Origin: a virus
Length of the DNA: 25,415 nt
Virus record (IMG/VR): IMGVR_UViG_3300015360_000178
Span: 1-25,415 of that record
Direction: 5' to 3' (one strand)
Part shown: positions 1-5,954 of the stretch, in pieces
Layout of the letters: the number at the start of each line of letters is the position of its first letter
Position numbering within the stretch: the first letter of the stretch is position 1
Position numbers and translations under genes: made by a program
Notes under the pieces: model-generated
Databases searched by the model: none
What the model was told of the DNA's origin: nothing
The model's input: only the letters and a program-made list of their open reading frames with translations

Positions 1-2
1 GA

Positions 3-371
3 ATAGAAGATGGCGACCACCCAATTATTTCACAAGACCCAGACCTTCATAAACTCAAAGTAAACGTGTCCAAAAGCAAAATAGGAAGACCTAAAATGCG
101 TGAGGTGGAGACAGTCATGTCCTCACCTGATCGCCCAAAGGCACTTGCGGAGGTTAATACCCCCGAAGCCGTCTGTCTAGTCTTTTTCTACGCTGGAATT
201 ATCGGCAACACGATGAAGACCATTGACACACCCGAAGGGAAAACCGACATCAAGGCAATTGCAGTCATTGCAATCTCCCCTGATGGAGTGAAGTGGATAC
301 AGTTGCAAGAACCGCAACTCCAGTACGCTCCCTTCCTGCAAAAACCAAAACCTGTTGGAGTACAGGCATGA
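3..371 (+). CDS. Hypothetical protein, 5' partial
   Basis: The reading frame is open from the first bases of the window to a TGA at 369-371, so the gene begins upstream. A GTG at 66 could be an internal start, but the frame before it reads as ordinary protein (IEDGDHPIISQDP), so I treat the gene as truncated by the window edge. The visible 122 residues include a central hydrophobic stretch (VCLVFFYAGIIG) and a beta-rich end (AIAVIAISPDGVKWIQL). I do not recognise the family. It is followed by about 190 nt without a convincing gene and then by structured sequence, so it probably ends a transcription unit. Confidence 0.6.
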   Translation: MEDGDHPIISQDPDLHKLKVNVSKSKIGRPKMREVETVMSSPDRPKALAEVNTPEAVCLVFFYAGIIGNTMKTIDTPEGKTDIKAIAVIAISPDGVKWIQLQEPQLQYAPFLQKPKPVGVQA

Positions 372-423
372 AATTCTAAACTCGGGGACAGACAATAAAA
401 CCTGTTCCCATTTTTTTGAGATT

Positions 424-516
424 CACGAGACAACTGCAAATTTCTACTATACAGCCCAGACTGAGGTTTAAAGGCCATAGTCAGACTGTAAAAATAGGTG
501 TTGTAGTTGTCTCGTG
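424..516 (+). ncRNA. Long hairpin in gene-poor region
   Basis: Positions 424-439 (CACGAGACAACTGCAA) are complementary to 501-516 (TTGTAGTTGTCTCGTG). All 16 pairs form, one of them a G-U wobble. The 61-nt loop holds further short complementary pieces (ACAG...CTGT). Another hairpin follows at 537-561 (ATCAGA/TCTGAT with an inner TCC/GGA). The stem is much longer than chance would give. Its role is unknown: structured RNA, processing site or protein-binding site. No U-tract follows, so it is not a standard terminator. Confidence 0.5.
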
Positions 517-559
517 GCTTTCAATTCGGAAACCATATCAGATCCATAAGGATTGTCTG

Positions 560-751
560 ATGTTCTTGATAAATGCAAGCAAAAAACCAACAAAAAGAAC
601 TCTTGTAAGTTCATATACGTGCGCCCTACATCACAAGCCATGTGCCGTAGGGCAACTGCCCACTATTGAGGAAACTGCGGATGAAGTGATATACCACCGC
701 ATAACTGCGTTCGACTCGCAGAGTGGGAATAATTTAAATGAGAAAATCTAG
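560..751 (+). CDS. Small hypothetical protein with CX5C/HH knuckle (doubtful)
   Basis: A 63-residue frame runs from ATG 560 to TAG 749-751 and overlaps the next gene by 14 nt. A longer version from TTG 416 would run through the 424-516 hairpin and reads poorly, so I prefer the ATG. Residues 21-28 (CALHHKPC) could be half a zinc-binding site, and the C-terminal half (IEETADEVIYHRITAFDSQ) reads like real protein. Against this, the same bases form strong hairpins, including a perfect tRNA T-arm motif. Either this is a small gene or the region is structural RNA; the sequence alone does not decide. Confidence 0.3.
   Translation: MFLINASKKPTKRTLVSSYTCALHHKPCAVGQLPTIEETADEVIYHRITAFDSQSGNNLNEKI
623..653 (+). 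other. Two-tier hairpin
   Basis: GCCCTAC (623-629) pairs with GTAGGGC (647-653). After a 2x2 internal loop, CACA (632-635) pairs with TGTG (641-644) around the loop AGCCA. GGGC at 650-653 can alternatively pair with GCCC at 658-661, so two exclusive folds are possible. This is a switch-like arrangement, although no function is evident. Confidence 0.45.
658..729 (+). other. tRNA-like element (T arm plus acceptor, no normal D arm)
   Basis: 705-721 is an ideal tRNA T arm: stem CTGCG/CGCAG around loop TTCGACT, matching the GTTCRANYC consensus. The following AGTGGGA (722-728) pairs 6 of 7 with GCCCACT (658-664), giving a tRNA-sized 72-nt unit. The middle does not make a cloverleaf. It has no D stem, and the only arm is TGCGG/CCGCA (676-680/697-701) with a 16-nt loop. 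AGTGGGA can also pair fully with TCCCATT at 406-412. It could be a tRNA remnant (for example an attachment site), a viral tRNA-like structure, or chance within a small coding frame. Confidence 0.3.
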
Positions 752-1172
752 ATTTTTACTTGATAAAAAAGAGGAAGCGCATCTTCTTATTCGTGATCTA
801 CAGATTTCGGGCTTGGTAAAAAATGAAATCTACGCGCGTCTATCCAAAAAGTTAGGGATACCTCAATCAGAGTGTCACTTTGCTAAAATGAACAAAGTGC
901 AGCAAGTTCAGAACGGCATTTATGCACTTGAGCAAATGTGGCATGAATACAAGCATGAGAAACGAAAGCGACAAATCAAACGGAGAAAAGAACGCACGTT
1001 AAAGAAAAGTATTCAAGTAAAGCCAAAGCATCTTGTACTTGTGCAAAAAGATATGACTAAGCTTACTGCGAGAGTTTCTGAGCAAAATATGATTGAAAGA
1101 GAAGATAGAAATAATTGTCACCCGATACTTTTCAAATACTTGCCATTTTTGTTGAGATTTATTAGAAAGTGA
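738..1172 (+). CDS. Small basic protein, similar to DUF3268 C-terminal helical part
   Basis: This 144-residue, lysine/arginine-rich protein resembles the helical part of DUF3268 proteins (zinc-finger-containing domain) at residues 13-48: an EEAH helix, then a NEIYARLSKKLGIP segment ending in SECHF. DUF3268 proteins usually carry an N-terminal zinc finger. It is absent here because TAA at 735-737 closes this frame just before the ATG. The middle (residues 73-92) is a dense basic helix that could bind nucleic acid. The TGA stop at 1170-1172 shows TGA is a terminator in this genome. The family assignment is from memory of the motif and is tentative. A role in DNA or RNA binding is inference. Confidence 0.65.
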   Translation: MRKSRFLLDKKEEAHLLIRDLQISGLVKNEIYARLSKKLGIPQSECHFAKMNKVQQVQNGIYALEQMWHEYKHEKRKRQIKRRKERTLKKSIQVKPKHLVLVQKDMTKLTARVSEQNMIEREDRNNCHPILFKYLPFLLRFIRK

Positions 1173-1451
1173 TATACTTATGTTTTAAAACTTTAAAGTA
1201 TTAGGCGGCTTTGATCGCCAAAGATAGAACAAATAGCGGATTAGTTGCAGAACTCGCCGTAAACAAAAACTATCTAATTGTGTTCTGTTCGCAACGGTAA
1301 GGATGTTTACAAAGATAAACTGGTGACAACGTTGGTAACTTAAGTTTTGTACTATTTAAGCCTCCGTGTAGTTTTTACACTACCAGCCAATTTCAATCTT
1401 TACCCGAGCACAATAGAACGTAAGTTAGTGGATATTAAATTTTAAATCAAT
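1173..1451 (+). other. Gene-free structured stretch
   Basis: No credible ORF lies here. Several inverted repeats do: GGCG/CGCC around 1204-1219; GTTGC-AGAAC pairing with GTTCT-(gttc)-GCAAC between about 1244 and 1296; GTTTA/TAAAC around 1307-1322; the 10-nt palindrome AACTTAAGTT near 1338-1347; and GTGTA/TACAC near 1366-1381. The density of short stems suggests a structured RNA or a long structured leader for the cysteine-protease operon. It matches no RNA family I recognise. Confidence 0.35.
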
Positions 1452-1459
1452 GCTATAAT
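1451..1459 (+). promoter_or_regulatory. Extended -10 promoter
   Basis: TATAAT at 1454-1459 is a perfect -10 hexamer preceded by TGC, the extended -10 signature. No good -35 box is present (17 nt upstream reads GATATT), which is typical of extended -10 promoters. Transcription would begin near 1466, only about 7 nt before the terminator hairpin at 1473. It likely serves the protease-terminase block. Confidence 0.55.
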
Positions 1460-1472
1460 AGACACATCACAT

Positions 1473-1501
1473 GGCGAAACCCTAATAAGGTTTCGCCTTT
1501 T
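1473..1501 (+). terminator. Intrinsic terminator
   Basis: GGCGAAACC (1473-1481) and GGTTTCGCC (1489-1497) form a perfect 9-bp stem with a 7-nt loop, followed by TTTT (1498-1501). The reverse strand lacks a U-tract, so it acts on + strand transcripts. It lies only 3 nt before the next start codon and just downstream of a promoter, so it may attenuate the structural operon or end the upstream unit. Confidence 0.8.
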
Positions 1502-1504
1502 CGT

Positions 1505-2281
1505 ATGCAGAAATTAAACATACAGGAAGTTCCTAACAATTTCATAGAAGTACCAGTCTTTGCGGACGAGTATATTTTTGGTGGTAATTCAAAAATTCAA
1601 GGGGATGTACTTAGAGCTGACGGAGATTGGCGTAGCAGACTTGCATTTGAAAATCAGTACAATAACGGAGTTGAGAGCATGTCATGCACTGTGTATGGGA
1701 CACTCAGTGCTATAGAAATCTTACTTACAGAGAAATTCGATTTTTCTACTGATTATTCAGAACGATTTACTTCAACTCTTGCGGGAACAACTAAATCAGG
1801 CAACTCTCCACACAAAGTAGGAGAAACTATACGCGGAAGAGGACTTGTTTCTGAGACTCAATTACCATTTTCAATGGAGATAACACGATGGGAAGAATAC
1901 TTTGCTCCTATTCCCTCACAACTCAGTAGAGAAGGCCAGAAATGGCTTAAACAATGGAGTTTTGGTCATGATTGGGTGATTACAAGAGACACACGTAAAG
2001 AAGAAAAGATTGAGCTTCTTACCGATGCACTCAAGTTTTCACCAGTAGGCGTATCAGTCTATGGCTGGGCAGATGAGAAGGGAGTGTATGTAAAAGCAGG
2101 GAACGATAATCATTGGTGTCTCCTTGTAGCAGGAGACAAAGACTATTGGTACGTGCTCGATTCATACGCACCATATCTTAAAAGATTAGCTAAAAATTAT
2201 GATTTTGGATTTGCCAAAAGATACTCCATAGAAAGAAGAAAAAGTAATTGTCTAGAGACACTATTAGAAAAGTTTAAATAA
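1505..2281 (+). CDS. Putative papain-like cysteine protease
   Basis: This 258-residue protein has the layout of a papain-fold (C1-like) peptidase. A candidate nucleophile Cys61 sits in MSCTVYGTLSAIE at the head of a helix, His203 in NDNHWCLLVAG, and Asp219 in YWYVLDSYAP. The His and Asp/Asn segments have the expected strand-turn-strand look. No signal peptide or membrane segment is visible. It heads the block leading to terminase and starts 3 nt after the terminator at 1473-1501, with no Shine-Dalgarno sequence. Possible roles are processing of virion proteins or cleavage of a host target; neither can be shown here. Similar C1-like proteins occur on uncultured phage contigs. Confidence 0.6.
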   Translation: MQKLNIQEVPNNFIEVPVFADEYIFGGNSKIQGDVLRADGDWRSRLAFENQYNNGVESMSCTVYGTLSAIEILLTEKFDFSTDYSERFTSTLAGTTKSGNSPHKVGETIRGRGLVSETQLPFSMEITRWEEYFAPIPSQLSREGQKWLKQWSFGHDWVITRDTRKEEKIELLTDALKFSPVGVSVYGWADEKGVYVKAGNDNHWCLLVAGDKDYWYVLDSYAPYLKRLAKNYDFGFAKRYSIERRKSNCLETLLEKFK

Positions 2282-2288
2282 ATAAAAA

Positions 2289-2816
2289 ATGCTGAAATTA
2301 AAAAGTTTTGAGTTTAGCGATGATACGGGAATGAACGAGTTACTAAGTAACTACCGTGTTGCTGCAGGCGCACACATCATGACCTCTGATGGTCTTATTA
2401 TCATCCCTTACGAAGATGGAGAGCCAAAATCTGATATTCAAAAGACCATAGATGTAAAAGAGCAAAAGAACACCATCATTGAACAAATTGAGATCATCCT
2501 CCACTCACAAGGGGTAATGAAGTTTTTAAATGATGACGCAACAAAGCGTATTGAAGCTGCAAAAGCGGCACTGTCTGAAGCTGAAGCAAACCTTGCAGAA
2601 GCAAAAGCCATTAAGCCAGCAAAGGGAGAATACAAAGAACATGCAAACAAATTAAAAGAACTTGATGCAAAAGTCGCTGAAGAAACAAAGAGACTGAAGG
2701 AAGTAGAGCAAGCGAAGGTAGAAAACAACAATCAGATCAGGATGAACACTATTGAAATTGCCCGACTTACTCTGAATGTTGAACTCTTTGATAAGAAGAT
2801 TGAAGAACTAGGATAG
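2289..2816 (+). CDS. Coiled-coil hypothetical protein
   Basis: This 175-residue protein has a short beta/loop N-terminus (residues 1-47). From about residue 85 to 165 it forms a long alanine- and glutamate-rich heptad region (KRIEAAKAALSEAEANLAEA), which predicts a parallel coiled coil. No catalytic motif or membrane segment is visible. It starts 7 nt after the protease stop in an A-rich context without a Shine-Dalgarno sequence and ends 5 nt before the next gene, so it is part of one operon. Its place upstream of the terminase genes suggests a packaging or assembly accessory role, but I do not recognise it. Confidence 0.75.
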   Translation: MLKLKSFEFSDDTGMNELLSNYRVAAGAHIMTSDGLIIIPYEDGEPKSDIQKTIDVKEQKNTIIEQIEIILHSQGVMKFLNDDATKRIEAAKAALSEAEANLAEAKAIKPAKGEYKEHANKLKELDAKVAEETKRLKEVEQAKVENNNQIRMNTIEIARLTLNVELFDKKIEELG

Positions 2817-2821
2817 TAGGC

Positions 2822-3064
2822 ATGTCGTCTAAAAAAAGACAACTGGTACGAGTCTATCAAGGTTCAACATTGCGTAGAGAGAAAACAAGAGGTGATATAG
2901 AACATGAACTCAGAACTCAGTTGAACCTGATAGGAACAAAACTTCTTTCAATCAATTGGAAGAAGAAAACAGCACACTACATTGACTCAAAAGGTCATAA
3001 ACGATCAGACACTATAAAAATAAATACCTATGAGCAAGAATCCAAAGAGGCAAACGCAAGTTAA
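2822..3064 (+). CDS. Small basic hypothetical protein
   Basis: This 80-residue protein is strongly basic at its N-terminus (SSKKRQLVRVYQGSTLRREKTR) and has a central beta-like segment (LLSINWKKKTAHYIDSKGHK). No family was recognised. It starts 5 nt after the coiled-coil gene and overlaps the next small ORF by 35 nt. Dense overlaps from here to the terminase indicate translational coupling. Confidence 0.6.
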   Translation: MSSKKRQLVRVYQGSTLRREKTRGDIEHELRTQLNLIGTKLLSINWKKKTAHYIDSKGHKRSDTIKINTYEQESKEANAS

Positions 3065-3194
3065 GCCAACTGTAGAAAAGATAGTGACATTCAGAGCAAC
3101 TTCACCTGATGGCAAAATTCAATCAAATGGGGCTACTGAGAAAGAAGCATTAGCGCTCTTAGAACAAACACTCTATGATTCAAGTAACACTTAA
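3030..3194 (+). CDS. Small hypothetical protein (54 aa)
   Basis: ATG 3030 to TAA 3192-3194 encodes 54 residues beginning MSKNPKRQTQVKPTVEKIV and ending in an amphipathic helix (EKEALALLEQTLYD). It overlaps the previous gene by 35 nt and the following one by 20 nt. Without it and the next ORF, 280 nt of this packed block would be empty, and its reading frame looks protein-like. No function can be assigned. Confidence 0.55.
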   Translation: MSKNPKRQTQVKPTVEKIVTFRATSPDGKIQSNGATEKEALALLEQTLYDSSNT

Positions 3195-3345
3195 ACATAA
3201 GGTACTTGATGTTATATTTTCCTTCAATCTTACGGAAGACACACCTGGAGAGAAATTGGCTAAATACAATTATCAAATCGAACGGATAGAAGATACGAAT
3301 CAAGTACGAGCAGAAGACTTCTACATAACGAGTAAAACTGTGTAA
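3175..3345 (+). CDS. Small hypothetical protein (56 aa)
   Basis: ATG 3175 to TAA 3343-3345 encodes 56 residues starting MIQVTLKHKVLDVIFSFNL, with alternating hydrophobic residues typical of beta strands and an acidic second half (YQIERIEDTNQVRAEDFY). Its stop overlaps the terminase small subunit start as TAATG (3343-3347), a classic coupled junction, which supports it as a real gene. The family is unknown. Confidence 0.6.
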   Translation: MIQVTLKHKVLDVIFSFNLTEDTPGEKLAKYNYQIERIEDTNQVRAEDFYITSKTV

Positions 3346-3899
3346 TGGGAAAGAGAGAACCAAAAAAAGAAACTAATCCATCTAACCCTAATGGGGCTAA
3401 TCAGTTTTTATTAGACCCAAGACAAATACTCTGTTGGGACTCTTACGTTGATCCAACTTCTGCAACATTCGGAAATGCCACACAGTCAGCAATCAAAGCA
3501 GGCTATGAGCCGGATTATGCAGACCAAATTACAACATCAGAATGGTTCAAAGGGAAAGTTAGGAGATTGAACCTTTTGAGCAAATCGGAAAAAGTATTTA
3601 ATGAAGTGCTTGATATGCCCATTAATGTAGTTGATTCATTTAACAGAGATAAAAACGGAGAAGAGTATGACGAAGACGAGGTTCAAGAATTGATCGTAAG
3701 AACTGATCCTGCTTTAATTCGCATTAAGTTAGATGCTGCAAAGTTTGTAGCTTCAACTCAAGGAAAGGATGCGGGTTATTCGACACGCTCTGAAATATCT
3801 GGACCAAACGGAGGAAAGATTGAGATAGATGACAACACTCGCAACAAATCAAAAGGAGCTGTCAGACGATTCCTCTCAGGAAATAGAGAGGATTCTTGA
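3345..3899 (+). CDS. terS: Terminase small subunit
   Basis: Residues 31-70 match the N-terminal DNA-binding region of phage terminase small subunits: WDSYVDPTSATFGNATQSA, then IKAGYEPDYADQITTSEWF. This is the usual 'Y.dP.s.tFgNa..SA.kAGYs..yA..i' signature. At 184 residues the length is normal. In the family the protein recognises the packaging site and loads the large subunit on viral DNA. It overlaps the large-subunit gene by 71 nt, and its start is coupled to the preceding small gene through TAATG. It ends with TGA. An acidic linker (NGEEYDEDEVQE) precedes the helical oligomerisation part. Confidence 0.85.
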   Translation: MGKREPKKETNPSNPNGANQFLLDPRQILCWDSYVDPTSATFGNATQSAIKAGYEPDYADQITTSEWFKGKVRRLNLLSKSEKVFNEVLDMPINVVDSFNRDKNGEEYDEDEVQELIVRTDPALIRIKLDAAKFVASTQGKDAGYSTRSEISGPNGGKIEIDDNTRNKSKGAVRRFLSGNREDS

Positions 3900-5502
3900 T
3901 GGTAACGATATAAAAGAAACAAGGGCATTCTTTGTTTTCAACTCTGAAACTTCTGAAGAAGAGGTGTTATTCCTATTTAACTTATGGGGAAGAAAATTTT
4001 TTACCAAGTACTTCAAGGTAGACGACGCTCCTTTCCATAAATTCATTGACGCTGATAACTGCAGAGTGTACAGAGGGAGGTCTGATATCGGGCTATGGAA
4101 GTTTATACGATTCTTTGTAGATATCGCCTTTCGTGGAGCTGCAAAAACTACACGCACAAAACTCTTCATAGCCTTTGCTATATCCAATGATGAAGACCAT
4201 AGACGCAAATACATCAAAGTTCTCAGTGCTGATAAAGCCAATGCGGTACAGATTGTAACGGACGTATACAACATGCTCATGAATCAAACAGTGCACTACT
4301 TCTATCCTGAGATATTCCAAAAGACTGTGGAGAAACGGCAAGAAACGATGCATACATTTACAACCACCACAGGAGTAAAGATGTCCGCTGATTCTGTAGG
4401 CACTGACCAACGTGGAGATGTACAGGAAGATGTGCGCCCTGATTTTATATGGTTCGATGACTTTGAAACTCGTAAAACATTACGCTCTGCAGTTATTACC
4501 AATGCCATATGGGATAACATGGACGAGGCAAAGCAAGGGTTGTCTATTGATGGAGGTGCACTCTATAACTGTAACTATTTATCTGAACGAGGAAATGTAC
4601 ATAAGCTTGTACTTTCTGAAGACACTGAAACAGTGGTGTTAGTCACTCCAATCAAAGGGAAGATTGAAAATGGTGTGCATATTGACGGTACTCCTACATG
4701 GCCTAAAGCATATACTCCTGCTGATGTTGAAGTGAAGCTAAAAAACGCTGCTGATCCTGCAGGAGATTACCTTTGTGTACCAAGTGCAGGATCTGACATT
4801 ATCTTTGACCGTAAATCTGTAAACAAGCAGGAATTCAAGACTCCAATTAGAACTATTGGTACAGGTGACGAATTCAAGATATTCCACACATACGATCCAT
4901 CTCACCGCTATGGTGGAGGGCATGATGTAGCAGGTGGAGTTGGTTTAGACAGCTCTACTTCTGTATTTATTGATTTTTCTACTAATCCAAGCAGAGTAGT
5001 AGCAACATACAAGAGCAATACGATAAAGCCTTCTACATTTGGCGATGAGGTGCGTTCTCAGGCAGATCGATTTGGTGAACCTATTATTGCTGTAGAAAAC
5101 AACAAGTTTGATAGCGTACTTGAACGTTTACGGACGCTCAATTACCCAAACTTGTACTTCCAAGAGATGAAGCCTACTCGAATAGGTACACCACCAACAG
5201 TGCGCACACTTGGATGGAATACCAATGCAGATACTAAATCCAAGATGATATTTGCATTGATGAAAGCTGTTGTAGATGGTCACTTGGAACTCTCGGACAA
5301 AGACCTTATTGCAGAAGCAAAATCATATACTCTTGATGACTTGATGGATAGGCCAGACGATGTGCGCTTAACTACACGCCACTTTGACTTGCTTATCGCT
5401 GCATCAATTGCGTATTGGATGAAAGACTTCGCAACAGTGAAGCCTGAGTCAACAGGAGGTTATCAGCAACCGGACTATGAGCGGGCCGGATTAGATGAAT
5501 AA
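3829..5502 (+). CDS. terL: Terminase large subunit (ATPase-nuclease)
   Basis: This 557-residue packaging motor has an ATPase domain followed by an RNase H-like nuclease. The Walker A-like motif is FRGAAKTT (101-108), a variant lacking the usual GxGKS pattern. Walker B is DFIWFDDFE (205-213). Nuclease acidic residues appear in GHDVAGGVGLDSS (364-376), AVENN (421-425, Glu423) and HFDLL (518-522, Asp520). This is the expected order for large terminases. It overlaps the small subunit by 71 nt. The TGATG at 3897-3901 is in a different frame, so ATG 3829 is kept as the start; the first 40 residues are poorly constrained. It is followed 2 nt later by a zinc-ribbon gene through a TAAATATG junction. 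Confidence 0.92.
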   Translation: MTTLATNQKELSDDSSQEIERILDGNDIKETRAFFVFNSETSEEEVLFLFNLWGRKFFTKYFKVDDAPFHKFIDADNCRVYRGRSDIGLWKFIRFFVDIAFRGAAKTTRTKLFIAFAISNDEDHRRKYIKVLSADKANAVQIVTDVYNMLMNQTVHYFYPEIFQKTVEKRQETMHTFTTTTGVKMSADSVGTDQRGDVQEDVRPDFIWFDDFETRKTLRSAVITNAIWDNMDEAKQGLSIDGGALYNCNYLSERGNVHKLVLSEDTETVVLVTPIKGKIENGVHIDGTPTWPKAYTPADVEVKLKNAADPAGDYLCVPSAGSDIIFDRKSVNKQEFKTPIRTIGTGDEFKIFHTYDPSHRYGGGHDVAGGVGLDSSTSVFIDFSTNPSRVVATYKSNTIKPSTFGDEVRSQADRFGEPIIAVENNKFDSVLERLRTLNYPNLYFQEMKPTRIGTPPTVRTLGWNTNADTKSKMIFALMKAVVDGHLELSDKDLIAEAKSYTLDDLMDRPDDVRLTTRHFDLLIAASIAYWMKDFATVKPESTGGYQQPDYERAGLDE

Positions 5503-5504
5503 AT

Positions 5505-5666
5505 ATGCCAACCCGAGATGATTTTTACAGATGCAAGATCTGCAAACAGCTCTACCCCGATGCTGATTGTATTCTGGACCCAATTAAAGGCTTGCAGTGT
5601 CCGAAAGGATGCGTAGAGGAATATGTTCAGCCCGAGTATGAAAGTCCATTACAAGACTCAGAATAG
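5505..5666 (+). CDS. Small zinc-ribbon protein (53 aa)
   Basis: ATG 5505 to TAG 5664-5666 encodes 53 residues with CKIC (10-13) and CPKGC (32-36), a four-cysteine treble-clef/ribbon layout plus one extra Cys22. It fills the gap between the large terminase and the next zinc protein and begins 2 nt after the terminase stop. Such small ribbons bind nucleic acid or protein; here a packaging accessory is possible but unproven. Confidence 0.65.
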   Translation: MPTRDDFYRCKICKQLYPDADCILDPIKGLQCPKGCVEEYVQPEYESPLQDSE

Positions 5667-5668
5667 CC

Positions 5669-5941
5669 ATGAAACAACAAATTATTACAAAGGTTTGTGA
5701 ACGGTGCGAACAGAAGTTTCAAATACCAAACATTAAAGAATCCCGCGCTCGTGAACTGTTGTTGCAGTTCAAACTCTGTACTCATTGTGGTTTTGTAAAA
5801 AGCTCTAAGTATCAAAACAGCGAGAAATCAGGCAGATGTGTAGATTGCTCAATTCCTTTTGCCATTATGAATCACCATTCTAACGGAAGATGTAAGCGTT
5901 GTGATATGAGGCACTTACGCCACAAAAACAAGGGCATTTGA
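5669..5941 (+). CDS. Double zinc-ribbon protein (90 aa)
   Basis: Four CxxC knuckles, CERC (10-13), CTHC (37-40), CVDC (57-60) and CKRC (75-78), give two complete four-cysteine zinc sites. The C-terminus is basic (CDMRHLRHKNKG). It starts 2 nt after the preceding zinc-ribbon gene. Its last codons contain the first copy of the repeated late-promoter element (5917-5947), so the promoter for the portal gene is embedded in its 3' end. DNA or RNA binding is likely from the fold type. The exact role is unknown. Confidence 0.75.
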   Translation: MKQQIITKVCERCEQKFQIPNIKESRARELLLQFKLCTHCGFVKSSKYQNSEKSGRCVDCSIPFAIMNHHSNGRCKRCDMRHLRHKNKGI

Positions 5942-5947
5942 TAGATT
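5917..5947 (+). promoter_or_regulatory. Late-promoter element, copy 1 (portal)
   Basis: ACGCCACAAA (5917-5926) contains the putative -35 box GCCACA (5919-5924). Exactly 17 nt later comes TAGATT (5942-5947), and the portal ATG begins 7 nt after that, so the transcript would start at or within 1-2 nt of the start codon. The same 10-mer with the same spacing is found at 8369, 15611 and 24168. The element overlaps the end of the zinc-ribbon gene. Confidence 0.65.
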
Positions 5948-5954
5948 GCGATGA

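Noticed and set aside
406-729. Complete tmRNA
   Set aside because: Termini can pair and a T arm exists, but no tag reading frame, no D-loop consensus and no P2 helix adjacent to the T arm could be found.
416-751. 111-residue frame starting at TTG 416
   Set aside because: Its first half runs through a 16-bp hairpin and has implausible composition; at most the part from ATG 560 could be coding.
3839-3848. TCGCAACAAA resembling the late-promoter box
   Set aside because: No -10-like hexamer follows at 16-18 nt and no start codon lies at the expected distance.
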